DNA from: Roseibium sp.
Lineage (GTDB): Bacteria; Pseudomonadota; Alphaproteobacteria; Rhizobiales; Stappiaceae
DNA: 64,000 nucleotides
Reading direction: 5' to 3'
Assembly (NCBI GenBank): GCA_017643925.1
Contig: JAEPML010000001.1
Coordinates: 636,378 to 700,377, forward strand
The notes under the pieces are model-generated. The model was not told where the DNA came from and ran no database searches. It saw only the letters and a program-made list of their open reading frames with translations. Shown here in pieces: positions 45,642-54,487 of the stretch. Positions within the stretch are counted from its first letter, which is position 1, and the number at the start of each line of letters is the position of its first letter. Position numbers and translations under genes: made by a program.

Positions 45642-46526
45642 ATGTCGGTTTCACCACCCATTCCCCGCATGCCATCGCTGAACGCGCTGCGCGCCTTTGA
45701 GGCTGCTGCGCGTTTGGGGGGATTTACGCTGGCTGCCGAGGAGCTCAACGTGACCCCCGGAGCCGTGGCCGCACAGATCAAGACCCTTGAAGAAGAGGTG
45801 GGTGCGAAGCTCTTTGAGCGTCACGCCAAGGGGGTTCAGCTGACGGCGCTTGGCAAGCGCGTGTTGCCGGATTTTATCGTCGCGTTCGACGCCCTTGGGC
45901 AGGCTGTCAGAGACCTCAGACGGGAGGCTGCGCCCCGGCGGGTTCATATTGCGGCGCTTCCGGCCCTGGCTCAGCTGTGGCTGGCACCTCGTTTGCCGAT
46001 CGTGCGTCGGCATATGAAGGAGGTGGATATCTCGGTGACGGCGATGGAAACCCCGCCAAACCTCAAGCGTGTGCCTTTTGACATCTGCCTGTTCTACGGC
46101 GCCCAGCGCCTAGAAAACGGAATTGATCTGGGATCCGACGAGATCCTGCCCGTCTGCACGCCAGGCATCGCAAACAGGTTGAAACGGCCGGGAGACCTTC
46201 GCGACGAGGCCTGTCTATCAGATACAACCTGGTCAGGCGACTGGCCGTCCTGGATCGACGCCGCGATGCCGGGAATGGGCTTTGCACCACGAGGACCTGT
46301 TTTTTCGCTCTATTCGCTTGCGGTTCAGGAGACCCTGAACGGAGCCGGGGTTCTGATGGCGCGCAAGTCACTGGTGCGGCCGTATCTGGAATCAGGGGAG
46401 CTGATTGCCCCGTTCGACGTTTCTGTGCCACTCAATGATGCGATTTCACTATGGCAGCTGCCGGGTGGTCGCCAGGACGGCACGGTACAGGAGCTGATGA
46501 AGGTTCTGGCCGAAATTGACGATTAG
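45642..46526 (+). CDS. LysR family regulator (GcvA-like)
   Basis: A 294-residue LysR regulator from the ATG at 45642 (a GTG directly before it, at 45639, is also in frame). The N-terminal HTH is of the GcvA type (PSLNALRAFEAAARLGGFTLAAEELNVTPGAVAAQIKTLEEE), then a periplasmic-binding-like effector domain. GcvA regulators control glycine cleavage and related genes. It is divergent from the SHMT-like enzyme, 100 bases apart, and probably regulates it. Confidence 0.88.
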   Translation: MSVSPPIPRMPSLNALRAFEAAARLGGFTLAAEELNVTPGAVAAQIKTLEEEVGAKLFERHAKGVQLTALGKRVLPDFIVAFDALGQAVRDLRREAAPRRVHIAALPALAQLWLAPRLPIVRRHMKEVDISVTAMETPPNLKRVPFDICLFYGAQRLENGIDLGSDEILPVCTPGIANRLKRPGDLRDEACLSDTTWSGDWPSWIDAAMPGMGFAPRGPVFSLYSLAVQETLNGAGVLMARKSLVRPYLESGELIAPFDVSVPLNDAISLWQLPGGRQDGTVQELMKVLAEIDD

Positions 46527-48304
46527 GACGCGGCAATCGGATTGCAATAGGCGAACCTGTTTTTGCCGCGGGCCTTGGCCTCGTACATGGCTTCGTCCGC
46601 CAGCCGCATCAGCTCCCGGACGGTGGTTGCATGTGTCGGCCACGTGGCAATTCCCAGGCTGACACCCACGCTGAGCTCCCTGAGGCCAACCCTGAACGGA
46701 ACGTCGACGCTGGCGAGAATGCGCGCCGCAATCAGCTCATGTTCGGCCTCGGTTCGGTCATGGACGACAATGAAGAGGAATTCGTCCCCACCGATCCGGG
46801 CCACCATGTCCTCTTTTCTGATGCACGTTTGAAACCGCTCCGCGGCCATCTTCAGGACCGCATCACCCATCTGGTGACCATAGGTGTCATTGATGTGTTT
46901 GAAACCGTCCAGATCCGCAAAGAAGACCGAGACAGCGCTGTTCTCGACGCTGCCGGCTTCAATGAGGCTGCGAAGGTAATCCAGAGCGTAGCTCCGGTTC
47001 GGAAGCCCCGTCATGCTGTCGTGTTTTGCGATGTGGCTAAGCTGCTCGCGCAGTTCCTCGCGTTTAATGGCAAAGGATTGGAAGTGAATGAGCGCCTTGC
47101 CCATCAGCCCGACTTCGTCGCTTCTCTCGGGAACCCTGATATCGGTTTTCAGATCTTCTGATGCCAGACGGTTCATCGCGTGGACCATGGACAGGATTGG
47201 CTTGGAGAGATCGGTCGCCAGCAGATATCCCAGGCAGGCGATCACAGCTGCAAGGGCAAGCCCGATAACGAGGAGATAGTAGTTCAGCTGATAGACGGGA
47301 CCGAGCACTTCCGCCTCGTCGATTTCAGCCAAAGCAGCCCAGCGCACGCCGAGGAAGTCAATCGGCTTGTATGCGGAGTAGACCGACACGCCGCGATAGT
47401 CGGTGGTCACATGCACGCCGGCCTTCCCGGCAAGGGCCAGGTTCACCGAGCTTGTTTCGACCCGTTGCTCCAGGATGCTGCGATCTTCAAGGAAGCGCGA
47501 GTCGCTGCGCATCAGCCGATCGGTTCCGACCAGATAGGTTTCACCGGTCTCACCCATTCCGACCGTCACCTGCATGATGTCGTTGATTGCGTCGATGGCA
47601 AGTTGGAACGCCAGGACACCAAGCTGTTGTCCATTCTTGTCGAGAACGGGCGTCGCAATAAAGGCAGCCGGTTCGCTGTTACTGGGAGCGTAAGGTTTGA
47701 AGTCGGAGAAGACCGCGCTTCCCTGTCGGTGATTTCGGGCAACCGCCTCGAAGGCATGATTCAGACCGAACAGATCCGGATCGCCCGAGACATTTTTCGC
47801 AAAGTCGAATTCCTTGAGCGCCGTGTAGACAACGTTGCCATCCGGATCCAGGAGAAAGATGTCGTAGAAGGACCTGGAGGCGATCAGGCTGAGAAAGACG
47901 GCGTGATACCGGGCATGAATATCAGAATAGGAAGACAGGTCTTCTTTCGAGGCGCGGACCTGCATACGTTCAAAACTGTAGGGGTTGAGCTGGCTGTAGC
48001 GCTCTTTCAGGTAAGTTTCCCTGTCTTCGGGAAGGGTTTTCCAGGCCGCGGTAAAGTCTTGCATCGCAAGCCCGATCAGCGGGCTTTGAGCATGGAAGAG
48101 GACATCCTTCTCCGCCGTTTCAAGGTACTGACGAAGCGTCGCCTCCCGCGATTCTAGCAATGCAAACAGATGTGCTTCTGCCTGCGCATAAAGGGCCCGC
48201 GTCGACTGAAGATAGGCGATTACGCCCGTGGTAACGGCGGCCAGCAACGCAAACGAGATCAGTACAAGCGGGAACTTGTGAATTATCCTGACGTTTCTGA
48301 GCAT
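46523..48304 (-). CDS. Membrane diguanylate cyclase (dCACHE-HAMP-GGDEF)
   Basis: A 593-residue protein: membrane segment 1 (about 10-32), a periplasmic CACHE-type sensor domain (about 40-330), segment 2 (about 340-362), a HAMP linker (to about 415) and a C-terminal GGDEF domain. The active-site loop GGDEF is intact at 505-509 and is preceded, five residues before it, by an RxxD inhibitory site (R496-D499), so c-di-GMP synthesis with product inhibition is expected. The ligand of the periplasmic domain is unknown. It is divergent from the cco operon and shares the 579-base upstream region. Confidence 0.9.
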   Translation of the reverse strand: MLRNVRIIHKFPLVLISFALLAAVTTGVIAYLQSTRALYAQAEAHLFALLESREATLRQYLETAEKDVLFHAQSPLIGLAMQDFTAAWKTLPEDRETYLKERYSQLNPYSFERMQVRASKEDLSSYSDIHARYHAVFLSLIASRSFYDIFLLDPDGNVVYTALKEFDFAKNVSGDPDLFGLNHAFEAVARNHRQGSAVFSDFKPYAPSNSEPAAFIATPVLDKNGQQLGVLAFQLAIDAINDIMQVTVGMGETGETYLVGTDRLMRSDSRFLEDRSILEQRVETSSVNLALAGKAGVHVTTDYRGVSVYSAYKPIDFLGVRWAALAEIDEAEVLGPVYQLNYYLLVIGLALAAVIACLGYLLATDLSKPILSMVHAMNRLASEDLKTDIRVPERSDEVGLMGKALIHFQSFAIKREELREQLSHIAKHDSMTGLPNRSYALDYLRSLIEAGSVENSAVSVFFADLDGFKHINDTYGHQMGDAVLKMAAERFQTCIRKEDMVARIGGDEFLFIVVHDRTEAEHELIAARILASVDVPFRVGLRELSVGVSLGIATWPTHATTVRELMRLADEAMYEAKARGKNRFAYCNPIAAS

Positions 48305-48395
48305 TCGCGTTTGGCCAATTGATTGCGATTCCGACCATGAAGTTTACGGCTTTTCGGCGATTCTTTTCTATCTATCAAGAAGAATGAAAAGAACT

Positions 48396-48417
48396 TACGC
48401 AGATGTTATTTTGCGTA
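48396..48417. promoter_or_regulatory. Inverted repeat, FixJ-like, upstream of the diguanylate cyclase
   Basis: TACGCA-N10-TGCGTA, followed by GTT. The right arm in TGCGTAGTT resembles FixJ-type TACGTAGTTT elements, and CTTACGCAG here recurs exactly at 39829-39837 upstream of the fixK-like gene. It lies about 100 bases upstream of the diguanylate cyclase start. Regulatory meaning is inferred. Confidence 0.35.
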
Positions 48418-48790
48418 GTTAAAAAGTAGCGTGCCTGTCGGAAGTTGAAATTGCAGGTAGTGGCTATTTATATTTGTAATATCCTTGGTTGTGTTTTGGC
48501 GCGTCGCTGGATGTAAGGCCTGAACGGGCGTTGCACGCAGAGCGGGGTCGGGTGTTTGCAATCGTGCCATCGCTGAAGGGTTTCAGTGCGTCTCCACTTT
48601 GCCTTCATCAGCGCAACATAAACGCTGGTGATTTGATTTTGGCTCGTGTTACGGTTGACGTAGAGGGAGGGGATCTGGTTCTCGCGGACGGGCGAGACCG
48701 GAACATACGTGCTATTACGTGTGACACACTGCGCGTCTCATGCGACAAAATGCAATAACTTCCAAGTAATTAAACGCTGTAGTCCTCTCC

Positions 48791-48804
48791 TTGATTTGAA
48801 TCAA
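48791..48804 (+). promoter_or_regulatory. FNR/FixK box of the cco operon
   Basis: A perfect TTGAT-TTGA-ATCAA palindrome centred at 48797.5, 86 bases before the ccoN ATG. This is the consensus bound by FNR and FixK regulators, and a FixK-like gene is encoded 8 kb upstream. No obvious TATAAT-like -10 stands at the class II distance (around 48828), so the start site is not assigned. Confidence 0.9.
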
Positions 48805-48883
48805 CGCGGCTGAATGGGAGTCGTGTGCATGTTCGGGCCATCGTTGGCACACTGTAACGATTGTAAACTCTGGGGCGCATGAA

Positions 48884-50539
48884 ATGGCAAAAAGCAATGC
48901 CAAACTGATTTCGCTCGAGGAAGGCGGCTTTGCCATCTTTCTCGTGCTGCTCGCCTTTGTCTGCCTGATCGTAGCAGGCAAGACCTTTGACCAGGTCATG
49001 GCATTTCACGCTGGAATTGGCGCACTGTTCGCCGCTATCAGCGTTTTTCTGATCTTTAAGAACTACTTCGATGACGGCGGGGAAGCGATCCCGGCCGAAA
49101 TCGACGGCAAACCCAACTACAATCTCGGACCGATCAAGTTCGGATCCATAGCGGCAATGTTCTGGGGCGTTGCCGGCTTCGTCGTTGGTTTGGTAATCGC
49201 TTTGCAGCTGGCTTACCCGGCGCTGAATTTCGACCTGCCATGGACGAATTTCGGCCGTGTCCGCCCACTGCATACTTCGGCAGTGATCTTTGCCTTTGGC
49301 GGCAACGTGTTGCTGGCGACGTCCATGTATGTGGTTCAGCGGACCTGCCGGGTGCGCATGCCGGGCAAGATCCTGCCCTGGTTCGTCATTCTCGGCTACA
49401 ACGCCTTCATTGTGATCGCGGGCACCGGCTATCTGCTCGGCGCGACACAGGGCAAGGAATACGCCGAACCTGAATGGTATGCCGATCTGTGGCTGACAAT
49501 CGTCTGGGTGATGTACCTGCTTCTGTTCCTTGGAACACTTTGGAAGCGCAAGGAACCGCATATCTATGTGGCCAACTGGTTCTATCTGGCCTTCATCGTC
49601 ACGATTGCGATGCTTCACATCACCAACAACCTGACCATCCCTGTGTCGATCTATTCGACCAAGTCCTATATCGTCTGGGCAGGCGTACAGGACGCGATGG
49701 TACAGTGGTGGTACGGCCACAACGCGGTGGGCTTCTTCCTGACCGCCGGCTTCCTCGCCATCATGTATTACTTCATCCCGAAACGGGCTGAGCGGCCGGT
49801 CTATTCCTACCGTCTGTCCATCGTGCACTTCTGGGCGCTGATCTTCCTGTACATCTGGGCCGGTCCGCACCACCTGCACTACACGGCTCTGCCGCAATGG
49901 GCATCGACGCTTGGAGCGACCTTCTCGATCATCCTCTGGATGCCGTCCTGGGGTGGCATGATCAACGGCCTGATGACGTTGTCAGGGGCCTGGGACAAGC
50001 TCCGGACCGACCCGGTCCTGCGCATGATGGTCGTTTCACTGGCCTTCTACGGCATGTCGACCTTCGAAGGTCCGCTGATGAGCCTGCGCTCGGTCAACTC
50101 CCTGTCGCACTACACCGACTGGACCATTGGCCACGTGCATTCCGGCGCTCTGGGCTGGGTTGGATACATCTCCTTCGGTGCGCTCTACTGCCTGGTTCCC
50201 TGGCTGTGGAACAAGAGGAGCCTGTACTCGCTCAAGCTCGTGGACTGGCACTTCTGGCTGTCGACGATCGGTATCGTTCTCTACATCACGTCCATGTGGG
50301 TCTCCGGCATCATGCAGGGTCTGATGTGGCGCGCTTACGATGCCCTCGGTTTCCTCGAGTACTCCTTCGTTGAAACAGTTGAAGCGATGCATGCCTTCTA
50401 CGTCATCCGTGCTCTTGGCGGTGCACTCTTTGTGCTCGGCGCCCTGATCATGGCCTACAATCTTTGGATGACCATTCGTCATGGCGAGGCTGAAGAAGCC
50501 GATGCCACGCCGGCTGGCTCCCTGGCTGCGGCCGAATAA
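48884..50539 (+). CDS. ccoN: cbb3-type cytochrome c oxidase subunit I (CcoN)
   Basis: A 551-residue catalytic subunit with about 14 membrane segments. Histidine ligands of the haem-copper oxidase family are visible (LHTSAVIF near residue 124; [13 protein letters not shown] motif [10 protein letters not shown] carrying the CuB histidine; GPHHLHY with the histidine pair; [11 protein letters not shown] near the haem end). CcoN reduces oxygen at very high affinity, as needed at low oxygen. First gene of a contiguous ccoNOQP-GHIS operon under the FNR box at 48791. Confidence 0.96.
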   Translation: MAKSNAKLISLEEGGFAIFLVLLAFVCLIVAGKTFDQVMAFHAGIGALFAAISVFLIFKNYFDDGGEAIPAEIDGKPNYNLGPIKFGSIAAMFWGVAGFVVGLVIALQLAYPALNFDLPWTNFGRVRPLHTSAVIFAFGGNVLLATSMYVVQRTCRVRMPGKILPWFVILGYNAFIVIAGTGYLLGATQGKEYAEPEWYADLWLTIVWVMYLLLFLGTLWKRKEPHIYVANWFYLAFIVTIAMLHITNNLTIPVSIYSTKSYIVWAGVQDAMVQWWYGHNAVGFFLTAGFLAIMYYFIPKRAERPVYSYRLSIVHFWALIFLYIWAGPHHLHYTALPQWASTLGATFSIILWMPSWGGMINGLMTLSGAWDKLRTDPVLRMMVVSLAFYGMSTFEGPLMSLRSVNSLSHYTDWTIGHVHSGALGWVGYISFGALYCLVPWLWNKRSLYSLKLVDWHFWLSTIGIVLYITSMWVSGIMQGLMWRAYDALGFLEYSFVETVEAMHAFYVIRALGGALFVLGALIMAYNLWMTIRHGEAEEADATPAGSLAAAE

Positions 50540-50551
50540 GGGAGGGACGAG

Positions 50552-51286
50552 ATGTCAATTTGGAACAAACACCAAGTCTTTGAAAAGAACTCCTTCGTCC
50601 TTCTGGTCGGTATCCTGGTCGTGGTCGCCATCGGCGGCCTCGTGGAGATCGCTCCGCTCTTCTACCTGAAGAGCACGATCGAGAAGACAGAAGGCATGCG
50701 GCCCTACACGCCATTGGAACTGGCCGGGCGCGACATCTACATCCGTGAAGGCTGTTATCTGTGTCACTCGCAGATGATCCGCCCGATGCGTGATGAACTG
50801 GAGCGCTACGGTCACTTCTCGCTGGCTGCGGAAAGCATGTACGACCATCCTTTCCAGTGGGGGTCGAAGCGGACCGGTCCGGATCTCGCGCGTGTCGGCG
50901 GAAAATACTCCGACGAATGGCACGTGGAGCACCTGATCAATCCGCGTTCGCTCGTACCTGCGTCCATCATGCCGGGCTATCCGTTCCTCGCGGAAACCGA
51001 GCTGAACACGCGGGACATCCAGGCCTCGCTGACCGTTAATTCGATTGTTGGCGTGCCTTACACGGATGAGCAGATTGAAAACGCGGCTGCGGACATTCGC
51101 GGTCAGGCCATGCCGGACACGGATGCCGCCTACGACTTCGAAGAGCGGTGGCCAACAGCCAAGATCCGCAGCTTCGACGGAAATCCGCGGGAAGTCACGG
51201 AGATGGACGCGCTCGTCGCCTATCTCCAGGTGCTCGGCACCATGGTCGACTTCTCCATCTACGACGACAAGGCAAACTCGAGGTAA
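50552..51286 (+). CDS. ccoO: cbb3 oxidase subunit II, monohaem cytochrome c (CcoO)
   Basis: A 244-residue membrane-anchored cytochrome c. One N-terminal membrane segment (about 12-34) and a single haem c motif CYLCH near residue 67 ([14 protein letters not shown]), with [18 protein letters not shown] downstream and a methionine in the MPGYP block. It starts 12 bases after ccoN, and passes electrons from CcoP to the haem-copper site. Confidence 0.95.
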   Translation: MSIWNKHQVFEKNSFVLLVGILVVVAIGGLVEIAPLFYLKSTIEKTEGMRPYTPLELAGRDIYIREGCYLCHSQMIRPMRDELERYGHFSLAAESMYDHPFQWGSKRTGPDLARVGGKYSDEWHVEHLINPRSLVPASIMPGYPFLAETELNTRDIQASLTVNSIVGVPYTDEQIENAAADIRGQAMPDTDAAYDFEERWPTAKIRSFDGNPREVTEMDALVAYLQVLGTMVDFSIYDDKANSR

Positions 51287-51291
51287 GGGCG

Positions 51292-51447
51292 ATGAACGAA
51301 ACGTATTCAGCCGTCGCAGGCTTCGCACAAACCTGGGGCCTTCTCTATTTCATGATCCTGTTTGGCATCGTACTGGCCTATGTGTTCTGGCCGAAGAACC
51401 GTGAAAAGTTCGACGATGCTGCTCAGATCCCGTTTCGGGAGGATTGA
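51292..51447 (+). CDS. ccoQ: cbb3 oxidase small subunit CcoQ
   Basis: A 51-residue protein with one membrane helix (FAQTWGLLYFMILFGIVLAYVFW) and a polar C-terminal end (KNREKFDDAAQIPF), the usual CcoQ (FixQ) size and topology. It is between ccoO and ccoP with 5- and 3-base spacers. CcoQ stabilises the complex and protects it from oxygen. Confidence 0.93.
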   Translation: MNETYSAVAGFAQTWGLLYFMILFGIVLAYVFWPKNREKFDDAAQIPFRED

Positions 51448-51450
51448 TCC

Positions 51451-52329
51451 GTGTCAGATACACACAACAAGGAAGTCGACCAGATCTCCGGGGTCGAAAC
51501 CACCGGTCACGAGTGGGATGGTCTGAAAGAACTCAACAATCCTCTGCCGAAGTGGTGGTTGTACCTCTTCTATGTGACAATCATCTGGGCAGTCGTTTAC
51601 TGGGTGCTTTACCCGTCCTGGCCGCTGATCTCCAGCTACACCACAGGTGTTCTCGGCGCCAATCAGCGTCAGGAAGCCATTGCAGCTTATGAAAAGGGCA
51701 TCGCCGACAGGTCCGAGTTCGCCGACAAGATCATTGCGACCTCGCTGGAGGACATTGCCAAGGATCAGGAACTGCTGCAGTTCGCGCTGGCCAACGGTCA
51801 GGCGGCGTTCGGTGACAATTGTGCACCTTGCCATGGCAACGGCGGCACAGGAGCCGAAGGTTACCCGAACCTGCAGGATGATACCTGGATCTGGGGTGGC
51901 ACAATGGACGACATCCATACCACGCTGCTCTATGGTATCCGCTCCGACTACGACGACGCGCGTATCGGTGACATGCCTGCCTATGGCCGGGATGAGCTCC
52001 TGAGCAAGGACGAGATCAACCAGGTTGCGAATTTCGTCGCATCCAAGGCGGGTCTCGAGACCGACGAAGGTGTTGACCTGGCTGCCGGCCAGACACTCTA
52101 TGAAGACAATTGCGCGGCCTGTCACGGCGACAGCCTGGAAGGTATCCAGGAAGTCGGTGCGCCAAGCCTGATGTCTGCGAACTACCTTTATGGCAAGTCT
52201 CTGGACGCCATCAAGGCGCAGATCACCAATCCGCGCAATGGTGTGATGCCGGGATGGGCCGATCGTCTCGACCCGGCGACCATCAAGTCTTTGACCGTTT
52301 ACGTCCACTCCTTCGGTGGTGGTCAGTAA
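51451..52329 (+). CDS. ccoP: cbb3 oxidase subunit III, dihaem cytochrome c (CcoP)
   Basis: A 292-residue protein with GTG start. An N-terminal CcoP domain with one membrane segment (WWLYLFYVTIIWAVVYWVL, about 35-53) is followed by two cytochrome c domains with haem motifs C124-H128 (CAPCH) and C221-H225 (CAACH). CcoP takes electrons from soluble cytochromes. The FixP-like N-terminal VDQISGVETTGHEWDGLKELNNPLP block is typical. Confidence 0.95.
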   Translation: MSDTHNKEVDQISGVETTGHEWDGLKELNNPLPKWWLYLFYVTIIWAVVYWVLYPSWPLISSYTTGVLGANQRQEAIAAYEKGIADRSEFADKIIATSLEDIAKDQELLQFALANGQAAFGDNCAPCHGNGGTGAEGYPNLQDDTWIWGGTMDDIHTTLLYGIRSDYDDARIGDMPAYGRDELLSKDEINQVANFVASKAGLETDEGVDLAAGQTLYEDNCAACHGDSLEGIQEVGAPSLMSANYLYGKSLDAIKAQITNPRNGVMPGWADRLDPATIKSLTVYVHSFGGGQ

Positions 52330-52368
52330 CAGCCGCATTGCGGTGACAAAAGCGATTTGACGTGAATT

Positions 52369-52402
52369 GGTCCGGCGCATTTCCAATCCGATGTGCCGGA
52401 CC
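52369..52402 (+). other. Hairpin between ccoP and ccoG
   Basis: A 12-bp stem (GGTCCGGCGCAT with ATGTGCCGGACC, one G-T pair) with a 10-base loop starts 40 bases after the ccoP stop. There is no T run, so it may protect or process the ccoNOQP messenger rather than terminate it. A second hairpin (GGCAGG/CCTGCC, 52417-52436) follows. Together they could lower ccoGHIS expression relative to ccoNOQP. Confidence 0.6.
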
Positions 52403-52490
52403 TGTCAGGGAGCTGGGGCAGGTCAATTGGCCTGCCGGCTCGACACGGATCCTATTGGGGCAGGATCGTTTTTGAAAAAGGACGGACGGT

Positions 52491-53954
52491 ATGTCTGCGG
52501 ACACCGAGACGCATGAAAGCGGCGATTCCGAACCCTGGTTCGAGTCCGCCAAGAAAATCTACCCCATGTCGACCCATGGCCTGTTTCGCCGTATCAAGTG
52601 GGGACTGCTGTTCTTTACTCTGGGCATCTATTATTTCCTGCCGTTCGTGCGTTACGACAGGGGCCCCAACGCACCAAGCCAGGCTGTTCTCGTCGATATG
52701 GAACATGCCCGGGCGTATTTCTTCTTTATCGAGATCTGGCCGCAGGAAGTCTATTATCTGACCGGCCTGCTGATTATTGCGGCTATGGCCCTGTTCCTCA
52801 TGAACGCGGTCGCTGGCCGGATCTGGTGTGGCTACCTCTGTCCGCAAACCGTCTGGACCGACCTGTTCCTGTGGGTCGAAAGCAAGGTGGAAGGCGATCG
52901 CCGCGAACGTATTGCGCTCGACAAGGAACCCTGGACGTTCGGCAAGCTTCGCAAGCGGGCAACCAAACACTTCTTCTGGTTGATGATTGCATGGTGGACC
53001 GGTGGTGCCTGGGTTCTTTACTTCAATGATGCACCGACCCTGGTCTGGCAATTGCTGACCTTCCAGGCGCCGATGGTGGCCTATATCTGGATCGGGATCC
53101 TGACAACGACGACCTATCTGCTGGCCGGCTTCATGCGCGAACAGGTGTGCATCTACATGTGCCCCTGGCCGCGTATCCAGGCGGCCCTGACGGACGAAAA
53201 GGCGTTGAACGTCACTTACCGCTGGGACCGGGGGGAACCGCGGGGCTCCCTGAAACAGAACAAGAAACTGGAAGCCCAGGGCATGCCGGCCGGGGACTGC
53301 ATCGACTGCTACCAGTGCTTCCAGGTCTGTCCGACGGGTGTCGATATCCGGAAAGGCATACAGATGGACTGCATACAGTGTGGTCTGTGTATCGACGCCT
53401 GCGACAATATCATGAAGAAGATCGGCAAGCCGACGGGGCTGATCGCGTATGATACGGACGAAAACATTCAGCGTCGCATCGAGGGCAAGGAACCTGTCTT
53501 CGAAATCGTACGCGTGCGCACCGTCATCTATGCCGCGATTATCGCCGTCGTTGGTGCAATCATGCTGTTCACGCTGCTGAACCGGGATTTCTCGGACATA
53601 AGCGTTCTGCATGACCGCAATCCGGTTTTCGTCGAACAATCGGATGGCTCGGTTCGCAACGGCTATACCGTGCGCCTGTCGAACAAGCGCCGCCACGACC
53701 GCAGCTTCATGCTGCATGTGGAGGGCATGCCGCCCAATACGCTTGTTGAAGCCGTCGGTGTCGATACAGTGTTCGCCGATCGGCCAATTGTCGTGGTCGG
53801 ACCTGACACCACGCGGGAAATCCGGGTCTTGGTCACGTCACCACCCGATGCCGATATGCCGCACAGCACGCCGGTCACGTTCCGCATCACTGAAAACGTG
53901 ATGGGAGAGGTCGTGACCACGGCAGACACGTTCAAAGCCCCAGGAAAGCCTTGA
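52491..53954 (+). CDS. ccoG: cbb3 oxidase accessory ferredoxin-type protein CcoG (RdxA/FixG)
   Basis: A 487-residue membrane protein with several membrane segments, two 4Fe-4S cluster motifs (CIDCYQCFQVCPTGVD near residues 267-282 and CIQCGLCIDACD near 291-302) and a C-terminal immunoglobulin-like domain (about 380-487). CcoG reduces copper(II) for CuB assembly in the cbb3 oxidase. It begins the ccoGHIS assembly cluster, 161 bases after ccoP. Confidence 0.93.
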   Translation: MSADTETHESGDSEPWFESAKKIYPMSTHGLFRRIKWGLLFFTLGIYYFLPFVRYDRGPNAPSQAVLVDMEHARAYFFFIEIWPQEVYYLTGLLIIAAMALFLMNAVAGRIWCGYLCPQTVWTDLFLWVESKVEGDRRERIALDKEPWTFGKLRKRATKHFFWLMIAWWTGGAWVLYFNDAPTLVWQLLTFQAPMVAYIWIGILTTTTYLLAGFMREQVCIYMCPWPRIQAALTDEKALNVTYRWDRGEPRGSLKQNKKLEAQGMPAGDCIDCYQCFQVCPTGVDIRKGIQMDCIQCGLCIDACDNIMKKIGKPTGLIAYDTDENIQRRIEGKEPVFEIVRVRTVIYAAIIAVVGAIMLFTLLNRDFSDISVLHDRNPVFVEQSDGSVRNGYTVRLSNKRRHDRSFMLHVEGMPPNTLVEAVGVDTVFADRPIVVVGPDTTREIRVLVTSPPDADMPHSTPVTFRITENVMGEVVTTADTFKAPGKP

Positions 53955-53964
53955 GGAGCAACGC

Positions 53965-54477
53965 ATGACAATGGTTCAATCGAACATGAAAGATCCCAAG
54001 GCCATAACCGGAAAGACCGTTCTCGCATGGTTTCTAGGGTTCTTTGGGGTGGTTTTTGCTGCCAACGTGGTCTTTCTCTACCTCGCCTTCGGAACGTTTC
54101 CGGGGGTCGTGGTCAAGAGTGCCTACGAAGCCGGGCAGGCCTATAACGAGGAGATTGCGGCCGCGAAGGCGCAGGATCAGCTGAATTGGCAGATCGGAAG
54201 CGAGCTCACGCGCTCCGGTGAAACCGGCGGCACATTGCTGGTTACAGCGACCGATGCCGAAGGCACCCCGATTTACGGTGTCGATGTCCAGGCAACCTTG
54301 CGCCGTCCGGCGCAGAAGGCAGCCGATCAGGAAGTGGTTTTGACCGCCGATGGCGGCGGGCGCTACCTGGCGGAGATTGAAAACCTGGCCGACGGAAAGT
54401 GGACACTGATCCTCGAAATCGCGCAGGACGGACAACGCAAGTTCAAGTCGGAAAGCAAACTGTTCCTGAAGGATTGA
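53965..54477 (+). CDS. ccoH: cbb3 oxidase assembly protein CcoH/FixH
   Basis: A 170-residue protein with one N-terminal membrane segment (about 22-44, WFLGFFGVVFAANVVFLYL) and a beta-rich periplasmic domain (GGTLLVTATDAEGTPIYGVD), the FixH family. GAGGAG precedes the ATG. It is positioned between ccoG and ccoI, as in ccoGHIS operons, and associates with the oxidase during assembly. Confidence 0.9.
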   Translation: MTMVQSNMKDPKAITGKTVLAWFLGFFGVVFAANVVFLYLAFGTFPGVVVKSAYEAGQAYNEEIAAAKAQDQLNWQIGSELTRSGETGGTLLVTATDAEGTPIYGVDVQATLRRPAQKAADQEVVLTADGGGRYLAEIENLADGKWTLILEIAQDGQRKFKSESKLFLKD

Positions 54478-54487
54478 GGCATCAGCG

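Larger units (their letters stand above)
48305..48883. other. Intergenic region upstream of ccoN
   Basis: A 579-base divergent region between the diguanylate cyclase and ccoN. It contains an inverted repeat (48396-48417) and the perfect FNR box (48791-48804). A frame at 48489-48758 has no recognisable protein features and is not called. It is AT-rich at 48350-48490, where the promoter of the diguanylate cyclase may lie. Confidence 0.5.

Noticed and set aside
48489..48758. 89-residue frame upstream of ccoN
   Set aside because: No ribosome-binding site, no protein features, and it lies within a promoter region.
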